Source: CBDCPI01 sp965220245
GTDB taxonomy: Bacteria > Chloroflexota > Dehalococcoidia > Lucifugimonadales > UBA3495
Length of the DNA: 64,000 nt
NCBI GenBank assembly: GCA_965220245.1
Contig: CBDCPI010000002.1
Span: 62,001 to 126,000, forward strand
Direction: 5' to 3'
The translations under genes and the position numbers were made by a program. The notes below the pieces were generated by a model. That model ran no database searches and was not told the DNA's origin. It saw only the letters and a program-made list of their open reading frames with translations. Positions within the stretch are counted from its first letter, which is position 1. The number at the start of each line of letters is the position of its first letter. Shown here piece by piece: positions 16,416 through 24,695 of this stretch.

Positions 16416-18095
16416 CTACCCACCGGTGGCGGCTTTCCTTCTGGTGATGGCCGCCTCGGCCCGGGGGCTGATGGCCCGCTGCACCGTAACGTTCACTAGA
16501 GAGGGCAGCCCGGAGGCCAGGGCTCGCTCTATTGCGGGCTTCAGGTCGAGCGGATTTTCCACCAACTCGCCGTAGCCGCCCAAGCCTTGGACGACTTGGT
16601 CGTACCGGGTTGGCAGCAGATCGGTGGCCACCGGCCGGCCGTACAACCCCAACTGTATCTGCCGGTCGATCCCCCAGGCGGCGTCGTTGCCCAAGACCGT
16701 CAGGATGTTCAAGCCGTGGCGCACCGCCGTGTCGTACTCCATGCCGTTAAACCCAAAGGCCCCGTCACCCGAGAACGCTATGACCCTGGAGCCGGGATAG
16801 GCCAGCTTGGCCGCCAAGGCCGTGGGCAGCGAAGAGCCCAACATTCCCAGCGATGAAACGTAAAACCAGTGAGCGGGCATACTGGCCGGAAGCAACGAGC
16901 GGCCGAAGTGGCAATAGTCGCCGCCGTCGAACACCAAGCAATCGTCGGGCTTAAGCATCGACTGGATGGTCTTGTGAACGAACATGGCGTGCATCGGGGC
17001 TTCTGCAACGGCCAAGCCGTCGCTCCACTCGGCTTGGGCGGCGCGGGCGGCCCGTAGCTCCTCGACCCAAGGCTGCTCGGTCCAAGCGTGGGCTGAGGCT
17101 TCCCGGGTCAGTTGCTGGAGCACGCTCGTCACGTCGCCAACCATGCCTACCGCCACTCCCCGGTTGCGGCCAATCTCCGCCGCTGCGGGATCGACCTGAA
17201 TGATCTTGGCATCGGCGGCGACGGCGGGAGGCCGACAAAAACCGATCGAGTAGTCTTGCTTCCGGCCCAGCAGCAGCACTACGTCGGCTTGAGGGAGCTT
17301 ACCGGCGGCCCAGTTAAGACCCCGTTCGAAGAATCCGAAGGACTGAGGGTGGTCGTCGGGCACGATGCCCCGGGCTTGGCCTTCAGTCAACACCGGCACC
17401 CGAGTCGTCTCTACAAACTCCTGGAGGGCTTCGCCGGAGAGGCCGTAACCGGCAGCGTCGCCAGCGATGGCCATCGGGCGCCGGGCTTGGCGCAGAATTT
17501 CCACGGCTTGGCGGACCAACTCCGGTTGAGTCAAGACCGATTCTTGAGGGCGGTACTCGTCCGGATTGTAGAAAGCGGTCTCGTCCTCGTCGACCTCTTG
17601 GTCCTGAACGTCAATGGGGATAGTGAGGTGTACCGGGCCGCGTCGCCCGCTATAGGCCAAACGCAAGGCCCGAGCGATGGAATCGGGAATACGGCGGGCG
17701 TCGTGGACCATGAAGGACGACTTGGCTACCGGGTCCGCCATGCCCACTTGGTCTATTTCCTGCATCGCTCCCCGGCCCAGTTCGGCCAAGTCGGCGCTGC
17801 CAGCGATGGAAAGCAGCGGCGCTTCACTGTGCAATGCGTTGGTGATGCCGGGCACGGCGTTGGCGAACCCGGGGGTGGTGGTCATGCACACGCCGACCTG
17901 GCCGGTAATGCGGCCCCAAGCGTCGGCCATGTGGACCGCCGCCTGCTCGTGCCGGGTGTCGATGAAGCGAAAGTCCATGTCCGACATCACGTCCAGCACG
18001 GGCAATATGTGGTCCCCGGCCAAGGTAAAAATGTTGGACACGCCTTCCAGCTTCAACGCTTTGCCTATTAAGTGGCTGCCGGTCACTTTGGCCAT
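16416..18095 (-). CDS. Thiamine pyrophosphate-dependent enzyme (acetolactate synthase / 2-hydroxyacyl-CoA lyase-like)
   Basis: About 559 residues with the three-domain TPP fold. The catalytic Glu is in DTRHEQAAVHMADAWGR, a central Rossmann-like domain begins near PMAIAGDAAGYGLSG, and the TPP/Mg motif GDGAFGFNGMEYDTA ... LTVLGNDAAWG lies in the C-terminal third. The family includes acetolactate synthase, oxalyl-CoA decarboxylase and glyoxylate carboligase; the substrate cannot be fixed from sequence. There is no regulatory subunit nearby, arguing against a biosynthetic ilvB. I use the ATG at 18095 (MAKVTGSHLIGKALKLEGV) behind a ggaggacc ribosome-binding site. The longer in-frame extension to 18380 runs through a type A repeat and is spurious. 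Confidence 0.87.
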   Translation of the reverse strand: MAKVTGSHLIGKALKLEGVSNIFTLAGDHILPVLDVMSDMDFRFIDTRHEQAAVHMADAWGRITGQVGVCMTTTPGFANAVPGITNALHSEAPLLSIAGSADLAELGRGAMQEIDQVGMADPVAKSSFMVHDARRIPDSIARALRLAYSGRRGPVHLTIPIDVQDQEVDEDETAFYNPDEYRPQESVLTQPELVRQAVEILRQARRPMAIAGDAAGYGLSGEALQEFVETTRVPVLTEGQARGIVPDDHPQSFGFFERGLNWAAGKLPQADVVLLLGRKQDYSIGFCRPPAVAADAKIIQVDPAAAEIGRNRGVAVGMVGDVTSVLQQLTREASAHAWTEQPWVEELRAARAAQAEWSDGLAVAEAPMHAMFVHKTIQSMLKPDDCLVFDGGDYCHFGRSLLPASMPAHWFYVSSLGMLGSSLPTALAAKLAYPGSRVIAFSGDGAFGFNGMEYDTAVRHGLNILTVLGNDAAWGIDRQIQLGLYGRPVATDLLPTRYDQVVQGLGGYGELVENPLDLKPAIERALASGLPSLVNVTVQRAISPRAEAAITRRKAATGG

Positions 18096-18192
18096 CGGTC
18101 CTCCCGGTGGAAAAGCTAGGTTATCGGCGCTGGTGATGCTGGCAATTATCGGCTTGAGGTACTGGGGCGTCAAGAAGAGGCGCTCCCGGCCA

Positions 18193-18338
18193 CAGGGTCT
18201 TTTCATTGCCACCCCGAACGCAGTGAGGGGTCTAAAATTCCTCTGGAAAGGCGAAGTTGGCCCCAGCAAGAATTTTAGATTCTTCGCGCTGCTCGGAATG
18301 ACAGAAAGGAGGCTCAAAATGAGAATGAAAAGACCCTG
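18193..18338. repeat. Type A inverted-repeat element with perfect 10-bp target duplication
   Basis: 146 bp, ends CAGGGTCTTTTCATT and AATGAAAAGACCCTG. It is flanked on both sides by CTCCCGGCCA (18183-18192 and 18339-18348), the clearest target duplication of this family together with the copy in fdhA. The interior is shared with copies at 45694 and 51675 (gaggggtctaaaatt, ggaatgacagaaaggaggct). Confidence 0.88.
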
Positions 18339-18378
18339 CTCCCGGCCATGACCGCCGCCTAGTAGGTGGTCTGGGCAC

Positions 18379-18411
18379 AAAAAAGAGGCCCTCCAGCGAG
18401 GGCCCCTTTGC
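18379..18411 (-). terminator. Terminator of the IscA-like gene
   Basis: On the minus strand: GGGGCCCTC, loop GCTG, GAGGGCCTC followed by TTTTTTG. A strong rho-independent terminator about 30 bp after the stop of the IscA-like gene. Confidence 0.85.
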
Positions 18412-18437
18412 GTTTCGGGTTCTATGGGTGGTGCTGT

Positions 18438-18794
18438 TTAGTGACCGCCGCCGCCACAACCGCCGCTACCGCAGCCGCATCCACCGCTACCGCAGCCTCC
18501 GGCGCTGGCGAACATCGGGTTGTTGATGACGAAACCCACCTGACCGCCAAATTGCTCCACGTAGTCGATGGTCGCTTCTTCCAAGAAAGGCGCGCTATCG
18601 GAATCCAACAGGAACCTGACCCCATCCAAGTCCAATATCGTGTCGTCGGACTGGGTCTCCTTTTCCATGGTCAACATATACTGCAACCCGCCGTGCTCGC
18701 CTGGCATTGCAATCACGCGCAGGGAGCCTTCCTGCTCACCTTGCTCCACCAAGACTTCCTTAAGCTTTTCAACGGCCAACTCGGTAATATCCAT
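18438..18794 (-). CDS. HesB/IscA-like protein with Cys-Gly-rich tail
   Basis: 118 residues with the A-type Fe-S carrier fold: start MDITELAVEKLKEVLVEQ, central LQYMLTME, then LDGVRFLLDSDSAPFLEEATIDYVE and the C-terminal FVINNPMF. Family members carry Fe-S clusters to apoproteins using three cysteines. Here the first conserved Cys (normally in GGCSG) is absent (GEHGGLQY), while the usual CGCG tail is expanded to four cysteines (101, 106, 108, 113) in a Gly-rich stretch. Metal or cluster binding is probable but by an altered ligand set. It has its own terminator and no operon partner. Confidence 0.8.
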   Translation of the reverse strand: MDITELAVEKLKEVLVEQGEQEGSLRVIAMPGEHGGLQYMLTMEKETQSDDTILDLDGVRFLLDSDSAPFLEEATIDYVEQFGGQVGFVINNPMFASAGGCGSGGCGCGSGGCGGGGH

Positions 18795-19108
18795 TGCCTA
18801 CTATCACCCTCCAAGAAGACTAGCTCAATGAGTCCGCTACCGATGAAGCAGGCTAACATATCGGCTGGTAAAGGTCAACAAAACGCCAAGCGGAGCAGAA
18901 GCGATTTTGGAACAGGGCATTGCCTCCGCAGGGTCTCTTGGCCGGAGCATCGGTCCAAGGGTGGTTTTCTAAAGCAACCTCAAAGCGAGTGTCATACCCG
19001 TGTTGACAGCTTCGGAAACCCTTCTCTAATCTCTATTCCAGTAGGTTAACAGCAAAGGAGCCTCCGGCAAGACCGGCGCCTTCAACTCAATATAGCCCAG
19101 TTCTTGGA
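18795..19108. other. Intergenic region without recognisable gene
   Basis: Between the IscA-like gene and the capsid cassette. I see no ORF with a credible start and family, and none of the type A-D repeat ends. It should contain the promoter of the IscA-like gene on the minus strand. It is also the left border of the capsid cassette, but I found no obvious attachment-site repeat. Confidence 0.5.
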
Positions 19109-19142
19109 GGGACAGACCCCGCACAAGGTCTGTCCCCTTTTT
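19109..19142 (+). terminator. Rho-independent terminator at the left edge of the capsid cassette
   Basis: GGGACAGACC (19109-19118), loop ccgcacaa, GGTCTGTCCC (19127-19136), followed by CTTTTTTG. There is no plus-strand gene upstream within 300 bp that it could terminate, so it may be left from a removed gene or insulate the cassette. Confidence 0.75.
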
Positions 19143-19214
19143 GTTGGAGGCTGGCCGGTTAACCCCAAACCTTGGGATGCAAAGCTACTCATCGAATCTC
19201 CGGGAGGTAAAACG

Positions 19215-20099
19215 TTGCTACAAGAGGGCAAGGGCCCTGAGGAGCGAGAGCTTCTCTTGGAAGGGCTGCAAGCGTTTCGACAAGGTGTTTCCGACGCCCC
19301 GTTGTTGCGCAAATGGACCGAGGAGTCCACGCCTGACGCCGGTAAGAATCAGAGCGGCGACGGAACGCCGCCAATGGTCTTTGTGCTTTCCACCGACGAC
19401 GTGGACCGCCACGGAGACGTAATTTCGGCCAATGGTTGGAAACTGGACTCCTACCGGGCGAACCCGGTTTTCCTGTGGGCCCACGACTATGCCCGGCCCG
19501 CTATCGGCCGGTCGGTGGATACCTGGATGGAACCACACCGACTGATGGGGCGGGTGGAGTTCGCTCCCTTCCAATTCGCTCAGGAAGTCGCCGGGCTATA
19601 TCAGTCCGGTTACCAGCGGGGTGTATCCGTGGGATTCAAACCCCTGAAATACGAAGAGCGCCGACACGAGAAGACCGGGGCGTTCTTGGGCATCCGGTTC
19701 TTGGAACAAGAACTGCTGGAGGTAAGTGCGGTGCCCGTCCCGGCTAACCGGCAAGCCTTGAGGCGGGCGCTGAACGACTTTCCTTGGGCCGCCGGTTTAT
19801 TGCACCGGGCTGGCGCGGCCGGTGACGTTGGCGAGGGTAGTGCACCAGGGTTGCTGGCGGCGCTGGAAGCAACCTGGCCGGTAATTTCCGCCCGGATCGA
19901 CGACCTGACCGAATTGACCGGTGAACTGGCCTGTTTGGTAGACGGTTTGAGAATTGCGGCGCCTCCATCATTGGACGGGCCCCAAAGTGTGAACGGGCCC
20001 CAAAGCGAGAACGGGGCCACGATCGAGGAACTGTTGGAGGCTTTGCGAGCGCTGCACCTAGCAACCGGGCCGGGGGCCAACCAGCCAATGCCCCGGTAA
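19215..20099 (+). CDS. HK97-type prohead protease (S78 family)
   Basis: The core region MVFVLSTDDVDRHGDVIS ... NPVFLWAHDYARPAIGRS ... GVSVGFKPLKYE ... ELLEVSAVPVPANRQAL is the signature of phage prohead proteases, which cleave the capsid scaffold during head assembly. The presumed catalytic His (WAHDY) and Ser (GVSVGF) are present. I choose TTG 19215 behind cgggaggtaaaacg as the start; the furthest in-frame start (19104) would translate the terminator hairpin. The C-terminal ~100 residues are low-complexity with two near-identical Asn/Gly/Pro/Gln units. It is 49 bp upstream of the major capsid gene, the canonical order. Confidence 0.87.
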   Translation: MLQEGKGPEERELLLEGLQAFRQGVSDAPLLRKWTEESTPDAGKNQSGDGTPPMVFVLSTDDVDRHGDVISANGWKLDSYRANPVFLWAHDYARPAIGRSVDTWMEPHRLMGRVEFAPFQFAQEVAGLYQSGYQRGVSVGFKPLKYEERRHEKTGAFLGIRFLEQELLEVSAVPVPANRQALRRALNDFPWAAGLLHRAGAAGDVGEGSAPGLLAALEATWPVISARIDDLTELTGELACLVDGLRIAAPPSLDGPQSVNGPQSENGATIEELLEALRALHLATGPGANQPMPR

Positions 20100-20148
20100 T
20101 CATCAAAGCTCGCGCCCTATCCAGAATACCTGATCAAGGGAGGTAATA

Positions 20149-21495
20149 ATGACCATTGGAACCTACGATCTGGAACTCATCAAGCGGGAGATGTCGGGCA
20201 TCCGCGACCATTACCAGTCCAGGATGGACGCGGAATTGCCGCCCCTAAAGGAGGAAGTAAGCCGGATTACCAACCAATTGGAACGGGCCCAAGAGCTGTG
20301 GCGAGAGGGAGAAAAGCGGGCGATCCTAGCCAAATTCGGCGGAGGACAACGGCCCAGGGTTTCCTACGGCAAATACCACGGCTTAGACCTGTTGGACCTC
20401 GCCTGTGCCCGCAGCTTGCTGGCGGCCCAACTCCGAGAGCCTTCGGGCATCAATCCCCGGATGTTGGAAGATTGGCAGTCTAACTTGAAAGCGGCTATGG
20501 ACTCCACGACTTCGGGCGCCGGCGACGAATTGGTGGACACCCAAGAGGCCCGGGCGTTGTGGGACGACGTCAACCTGGAGACCGCTATTGCCCCGTTGTT
20601 CAATGCCATTCAAATGCCCAGCAACCCCTTCCAAATACCCCTGCAAATGAGCGACGTCAACTGGTACCCCGGCGCGGAGAACGTGTCGGCCAAGAGCACC
20701 GCCTTGACCACGGCGCGGCAGACCCTAACGGCCTACGAGTTGGTGGCGGAAGTGCCGTGGTCCTACGACCTGGACGAGGATTCGGTCATCGCCATGATGG
20801 AAGAGTTGCGCCGCGGACTCCTGCGCAACGCCAGGGAGGTGATCGACGACGTCATTCTTAGCGGTGACACCACGGCCACCAACAACATCAACGCCGATGG
20901 GGCCACCATCTCCACCACCGATGCTGGGAAGGGCCACTGGCTGCTGGGGTTCGATGGGCTGATTCACTTGCCGCTGGTAGACAACACCAGCCAGGCCAAC
21001 AATCACGGCGGAGCGGTGTCCGACGATATGTTCAATGAAATCCGGGCCAAGATGGGCAAATACGGGGTGCGGCCCTCGGAAGTCATCTACGTTACCGACG
21101 TGAACACTTTTATCCGGGCGCTCAGCGTGGAGAACTTTCGGACTCTGGACAAATTCGGACCCCAGGCTACGGTGCTGACCGGCCAACTAGGCGCGGTGGA
21201 AGGGATACCGGTTATCGTCTCGGAGCAAATGAAGCTGGCCGATACCGACGGCAAGGTTACCGATGCCGGTAACGTTACCAGCACCGGCCGCTTGTTGGCC
21301 GTTAACCGCAGTCAATGGCGGGTGGGCTTCAAACGGGAGTTGACTATAGAAACCGTGCGAGACCCGCAGAAGCGGCAAAACGTCATGGTGGTCAGCTTCC
21401 GCATCGCTTTGCAGGAACGAAGCGGCGACCGCTCCGGCGCCACCCATACCGCGCTACAGTACAACATTACCGGGGTCGCTGGCACCGCCGGGTAA
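20149..21495 (+). CDS. HK97-fold major capsid protein
   Basis: 448 residues. Residues ~1-60 are predicted coiled coil (KREMSGIRDHYQSRMDAEL, VSRITNQLERAQELWREGEK), equivalent to the delta/scaffold domain. The rest matches phage major capsid proteins: PLQMSDVNWYPGAENV, ALTTARQTLTAYELVAEVPW, REVIDDVILSGDTT, IYVTDVNTFIRAL and the C-terminal RDPQKRQNVMVVSFRIALQER. Ribosome-binding site gggaggtaat precedes ATG 20149. It follows the prohead protease. The downstream neighbours are small virion-like proteins, not a tail module. Confidence 0.87.
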   Translation: MTIGTYDLELIKREMSGIRDHYQSRMDAELPPLKEEVSRITNQLERAQELWREGEKRAILAKFGGGQRPRVSYGKYHGLDLLDLACARSLLAAQLREPSGINPRMLEDWQSNLKAAMDSTTSGAGDELVDTQEARALWDDVNLETAIAPLFNAIQMPSNPFQIPLQMSDVNWYPGAENVSAKSTALTTARQTLTAYELVAEVPWSYDLDEDSVIAMMEELRRGLLRNAREVIDDVILSGDTTATNNINADGATISTTDAGKGHWLLGFDGLIHLPLVDNTSQANNHGGAVSDDMFNEIRAKMGKYGVRPSEVIYVTDVNTFIRALSVENFRTLDKFGPQATVLTGQLGAVEGIPVIVSEQMKLADTDGKVTDAGNVTSTGRLLAVNRSQWRVGFKRELTIETVRDPQKRQNVMVVSFRIALQERSGDRSGATHTALQYNITGVAGTAG

Positions 21496-21499
21496 TCCA

Positions 21500-21848
21500 C
21501 AGGGTCTTTTACTGATACGTGAACGATTACCTAAACCAGTCCTCGTCTTTCCGGCCTTGAGCCGGAATCCAGAAATTCTGAGGACAAAGAACCCTTCGAC
21601 AAGCTCAGGACAGACGTAGCTGGTGGAGAACGGTCCTGGATTCCGGCCTTCGCCGGAACGACGGGGGAGGGAATAGTTTACAAACTTATTCACGCATCAG
21701 TAATTGTCACCCCGAACGGAGTGAGGGGTCTAAAATTCCTCCGGCAAGCCAAGGTTGGTTCTGGACAAGGACTTTAGATTCTTCAGTCGTTGAGTTTATC
21801 CTGAGCAAAGTCGAAGGGCTCCTTCAGAATGACAATTGAAAGGCCCTG
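21500..21848. repeat. Composite element: type C inserted in type A
   Basis: Type A outer ends CAGGGTCTTTTA and TTGAAAGGCCCTG enclose a complete type C element (21512-21700: CTGATACGTGAACGATTACC ... CACGCATCAG, flanked by TA). The flanks GGGTAATCCA and GAGTAGTCCT agree at 7 of 10 positions. It fills the gap between the capsid gene and the next virion gene. A nearly identical composite lies at 31758-32083. Confidence 0.8.
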
Positions 21849-21982
21849 GAGTAGTCCTAACGACTTCTTGATCAACGCTCAGATTGAGTATTGGTCCCGG
21901 CCCGGCGGCTCGGAACAAGCATAGCCAACGGGCCAACCCAGTCCAAAATTCCCCTAATCACCGGGAGGCAAAGGAGAATCCA

Positions 21983-22447
21983 ATGACCACCGTAAGTCAA
22001 GCCGGCACCACCGCCGAAACCGTCAGAAACATGCTCTCGCCCGCCCGGCCCGGCATCGCCTACGTCATGAAGCGCTATCTGGTCCAAGACTTGGCCGCGG
22101 GCGATGCCAACGCTTTCGCCTTCGCCGTCCAGAACCCGGAGGGGGTGGACTGCGTCGTCACCAACGTCGTCGTGATCATCACCACTGCCGGCGCTACCGC
22201 TGGCGCAGTCTTGGATGTTGACGTAGCCGGGTCGGCTACCGGCACCGGAGACAGTATCATCGACGGCTTGGACCTGAACTCTACCGGGACTTTCGACCGT
22301 CATAAAAACCCGGGCGCCAACGGCGGCGCACCGGTGCTGTGGGCCAAAAGCGGCGGGACTAACGACCACCTGACCGGGAAGGTCTTGGTCCAAAACGCGG
22401 GCAGTCTCGCGGGTAAGGTAATGATCGAGTACACACCTTTGGAGTGA
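21983..22447 (+). CDS. Putative virion-associated protein of the capsid cassette
   Basis: 154 residues from ATG 21983 (ribosome-binding site aaaggagaatcca). The sequence MTTVSQAGTTAETVRNMLSP... is Ala/Val/Thr/Gly-rich with beta-strand-like segments (VDCVVTNVVVIITTAGATAG, AVLDVDVAGSATGTG) and ends GKVMIEYTPLE. I do not recognise a named family. Location after the major capsid protein and composition suggest a head decoration or stabilising protein. The C-terminal (K)xxxxYT end resembles the two paralogues at 22714 and 23128, so all three may share a fold. Confidence 0.55.
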   Translation: MTTVSQAGTTAETVRNMLSPARPGIAYVMKRYLVQDLAAGDANAFAFAVQNPEGVDCVVTNVVVIITTAGATAGAVLDVDVAGSATGTGDSIIDGLDLNSTGTFDRHKNPGANGGAPVLWAKSGGTNDHLTGKVLVQNAGSLAGKVMIEYTPLE

Positions 22448-22451
22448 CGCA

Positions 22452-22535
22452 ATGGGTAATATTGGCATCGATTGCGCCCAGGACCGTTTGCTCTCACGGC
22501 GGGAACACTCTCAAGCGCAGGAGACCATCTTATGA
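22452..22535 (+). CDS. Possible 27-aa leader peptide coupled to the next gene
   Basis: ATG 22452 (preceded by ggagtgacgca) encodes MGNIGIDCAQDRLLSRREHS and seven more residues. Its TGA overlaps the ATG of the following gene (ATGA at 22532-22535). The chain of 4-bp overlaps in this cassette supports it being translated, but it is short and unrecognised. Confidence 0.4.
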   Translation: MGNIGIDCAQDRLLSRREHSQAQETIL

Positions 22536-22717
22536 AGTCCTACGACTCCTCCAAAATCTCCAAGGTGTACGCGGCGGTCGCCGGGGCCGCCATCATCACC
22601 ATCGCCGGCTTGGAGAGCTACGCCTTGAGCCAGGGGGTAGACGGCACCGCCCTGACCGCCGCGTTAGCCGGTATCGCCGGCCTAGGCGGGGCTGGCATCG
22701 GCAGGTTGTTCCGATGA
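22532..22717 (+). CDS. Small two-helix membrane protein (holin-like size)
   Basis: 61 residues, MKSYDSSKISKVYAAVAG start. It has two hydrophobic stretches (VYAAVAGAAIITIAGLESYAL and ALTAALAGIAGLGGAGIG). Size and topology fit small phage membrane proteins such as holins or tail-less virus membrane proteins, but there is no specific motif. It is coupled by ATGA overlaps to the preceding mini-ORF and to the following gene, so it is within the capsid operon. Confidence 0.5.
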   Translation: MKSYDSSKISKVYAAVAGAAIITIAGLESYALSQGVDGTALTAALAGIAGLGGAGIGRLFR

Positions 22718-23124
22718 CCAGCCGCCCCAAACGGTCGCGGAATTACAGCGTTAGCGTAAGGCGCAGGCCCTACATCGCACTGGTCATCGCCCACGACTCC
22801 AACACTTCCAACACCCGGGACACCCTGGTTACCCCATCCAAAGGGACACGCATCCGTTTGTTGCGGGCCCGGGTGATTCAAGAACAACCGGACGGACGCC
22901 GTCTCTTGGAGTTGTACTTTGGCGTCGGCGCCAATATTTCCACCAACGCGGACAAATCGGTAGACATCATTGAAGTGCCCAACCAAGGCGAGGCCAGCAC
23001 CCGGACCTTCTTGAGAGACGAGGGTCCCAGAGGGTTGCGGGATGAGGTGCTCAGCGGGCGTTGGTTGGGGGCCGCACCTACCAAGGTGCACAAGATAATC
23101 ATCGAGTACACTGAGGAGCCCTGA
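22714..23124 (+). CDS. Capsid-cassette protein, paralogue 1
   Basis: 136 residues from the ATG at 22714, which overlaps the previous stop. A basic N-terminus (MTSRPKRSRNYSVSVRRRPY) precedes a beta-rich body. The body has the same order of motifs as the next gene: RLLRARVIQEQPDGRRLLELYFG ... FLRDEGPRGLRDEVLSGRW ... VHKIIIEYTEE. No named family is recognised. The pair arose by tandem duplication. A structural role (decoration, spike or head-completion protein) is inferred only from context. Confidence 0.6.
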   Translation: MTSRPKRSRNYSVSVRRRPYIALVIAHDSNTSNTRDTLVTPSKGTRIRLLRARVIQEQPDGRRLLELYFGVGANISTNADKSVDIIEVPNQGEASTRTFLRDEGPRGLRDEVLSGRWLGAAPTKVHKIIIEYTEEP

Positions 23125-23127
23125 GCG

Positions 23128-23562
23128 ATGCCCTTCCCATCCCCGTCCGGAGCCGACCGCCGCAGAGGTTTACGCCCAGTGTACCGGGCCCGGGTGCGGC
23201 GCCGCCGCTACCAGTTGAGAATCAAAGTGGTGGACGCCAGCACTTGGTTCGACCGGCAGACCATCCTAGCGCCGGCCCCGGGCCGCCGGCTTCGATTTAT
23301 TCGGGCCAAGCTGCTCCAGCAGTCCTCCGACGGCCGCCACCTCTGGGAGTTGTTCTTTGGCCAGGCGGGCAACATTATCACGGCGCCCAACCGGGCTATC
23401 GACATTCTAGCCGTGCCCGATCAGGGGGTGGCGGTCACCCGCGCCTTTCTTAAAGATGAAGGGCCTCGGGGCCAGCGCGATGAAGTGCTTAGCGGGCGTT
23501 GGCGCGGTTTTCCGCCATCCACGGTGCACAAAATCATCATCGAATACACTGAAGAAAGTTAA
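23128..23562 (+). CDS. Capsid-cassette protein, paralogue 2
   Basis: 144 residues starting 3 bp after the previous stop. It has a strongly basic N-terminus (SGADRRRGLRPVYRARVRRR). The body parallels paralogue 1 (RRLRFIRAKLLQQSSDGRHLW, FLKDEGPRGQRDEVLSGRW, VHKIIIEYTEES). The N-terminal thirds differ and the C-terminal two thirds are strongly alike, suggesting duplication followed by divergence of the part that contacts another component. Function is not recognised. Confidence 0.6.
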   Translation: MPFPSPSGADRRRGLRPVYRARVRRRRYQLRIKVVDASTWFDRQTILAPAPGRRLRFIRAKLLQQSSDGRHLWELFFGQAGNIITAPNRAIDILAVPDQGVAVTRAFLKDEGPRGQRDEVLSGRWRGFPPSTVHKIIIEYTEES

Positions 23563-23590
23563 ATGAAGAAAGCTAAATTAGTCCCGTTTA

Positions 23591-23809
23591 CTGATACGTG
23601 AATAAGTTTCTAAACTGTCCCCTCACCCGTCATTAACATGAAAATACCCTACTCGTCATTCCCGCGCAGGCGGGAATCCAGAAATTCTGCGGACAAAGAA
23701 CCCTTCGACAAGCTCAGGACAGGCGTAGCTAGCGGAGAACGGTGCTGGATTCCGGCCTGCGCCGGAATGACGGGGAGGAATTGATTTAGATATTTTACTC
23801 ACGTATCAA
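23591..23809. repeat. Type C element
   Basis: Left end CTGATACGTGAATAAGTTTC after TA, right end CACGTATCAA before TA. The interior has the hairpin pairs cattcccgcgcaggcggga and ttccggcctgcgccggaa and a REP-like word (cttcgacaagctcaggac). It fills the gap 23563-23834 between two cassette genes. Confidence 0.7.
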
Positions 23810-23834
23810 TAAACCTGGAATACTGGGGGGAACA

Positions 23835-24656
23835 ATGGGCCGTGAAGCCTACCGGTCTCTGTACGGAGACTTGGCCAAGTTAAAGGACGACAGCTTGCTA
23901 AAGGACCCGGCGGGCGGGGCCGGGGATGACACCGAGATGTTCCAATTGCTCTTGGCAGTGTCCGACTGGATCGACCAATACTGCAACCGCCATTTCTATT
24001 CCCGGACGCAGACGTTGGTGTTCGACGGCAGCGGGACAACCCGGTTACTGGTTCCAGACCTAATATCCTTGAATTCATTGAAGGAGGACACGAAAGAGGA
24101 CAAGACCTTTGACACCACTTGGGCGGACGGCGATTACTGGCTGGAGCCCTATAACGCAGATTCCACCGAGGCTTGGGGCCAGCCCCGCACTGCCGTCAGA
24201 GTCCGCCAGAAGGGCGCCAAGGACAGCTTCACCAGCGGAGAGCAGCGGTTTCAGGCGGCCGGCATTTGGGGATACCGCCAGTTCAAGGAAGACAGCGGCG
24301 CGACATTGGATGATAGCGCCATGACCACCGCCAAGACTACCGTCACCGCCAGCGACGGCGCCCAGTTTGAGATTGGACAAACCATCATGATTGGCCAAGA
24401 GCAGATGTTGGTAACCAACATATCCAGCAACGATTTGACGGTAACCAGAAGCCTCAACGGGACCGCCGCTGCCGCCCACCCCGATAGCTCCGGCATTTCC
24501 ATCCTGCGATGGCCGGCTGCGGTGGAGCGGGCCGCCCTAATCCAGACCGCCCGAATCTGGACTCGGGCCGCCGACTTCGAGCCCTTCTTCGTCGACGCCG
24601 AGCTGGACACCGATGTCCGGCTGATGCTGGAGACCTACCGCAAGCCAGCAGGCTGA
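23835..24656 (+). CDS. Phage head-tail connector-like protein
   Basis: 273 residues. The N-terminal part (SLYGDLAKLKDDSLLKD, LLLAVSDWIDQYCNRHFYSRT) and the C-terminal helix pair (AVERAALIQTARIWTRAADF) resemble the gp6/phage QLRG-type connector family that forms the first ring under the portal. The middle holds a beta-rich insertion (IGQTIMIGQEQMLVTNISSNDLTVTRSL) more typical of virion adaptor proteins. The start is ATG 23835 behind actggggggaaca. It is the last gene of the cassette; no tail gene follows. Confidence 0.65.
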   Translation: MGREAYRSLYGDLAKLKDDSLLKDPAGGAGDDTEMFQLLLAVSDWIDQYCNRHFYSRTQTLVFDGSGTTRLLVPDLISLNSLKEDTKEDKTFDTTWADGDYWLEPYNADSTEAWGQPRTAVRVRQKGAKDSFTSGEQRFQAAGIWGYRQFKEDSGATLDDSAMTTAKTTVTASDGAQFEIGQTIMIGQEQMLVTNISSNDLTVTRSLNGTAAAAHPDSSGISILRWPAAVERAALIQTARIWTRAADFEPFFVDAELDTDVRLMLETYRKPAG

Positions 24657-24695
24657 GCGCGCAACGTCCGGGAGGAAAACCCTCAATACAGGCTG

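Noticed and set aside
20900..24000. Encapsulin instead of phage capsid
   Set aside because: The presence of a prohead protease, an N-terminal delta-like coiled coil and a connector-like protein favours a phage-type capsid; no cargo enzyme (peroxidase, ferritin-like) is adjacent.
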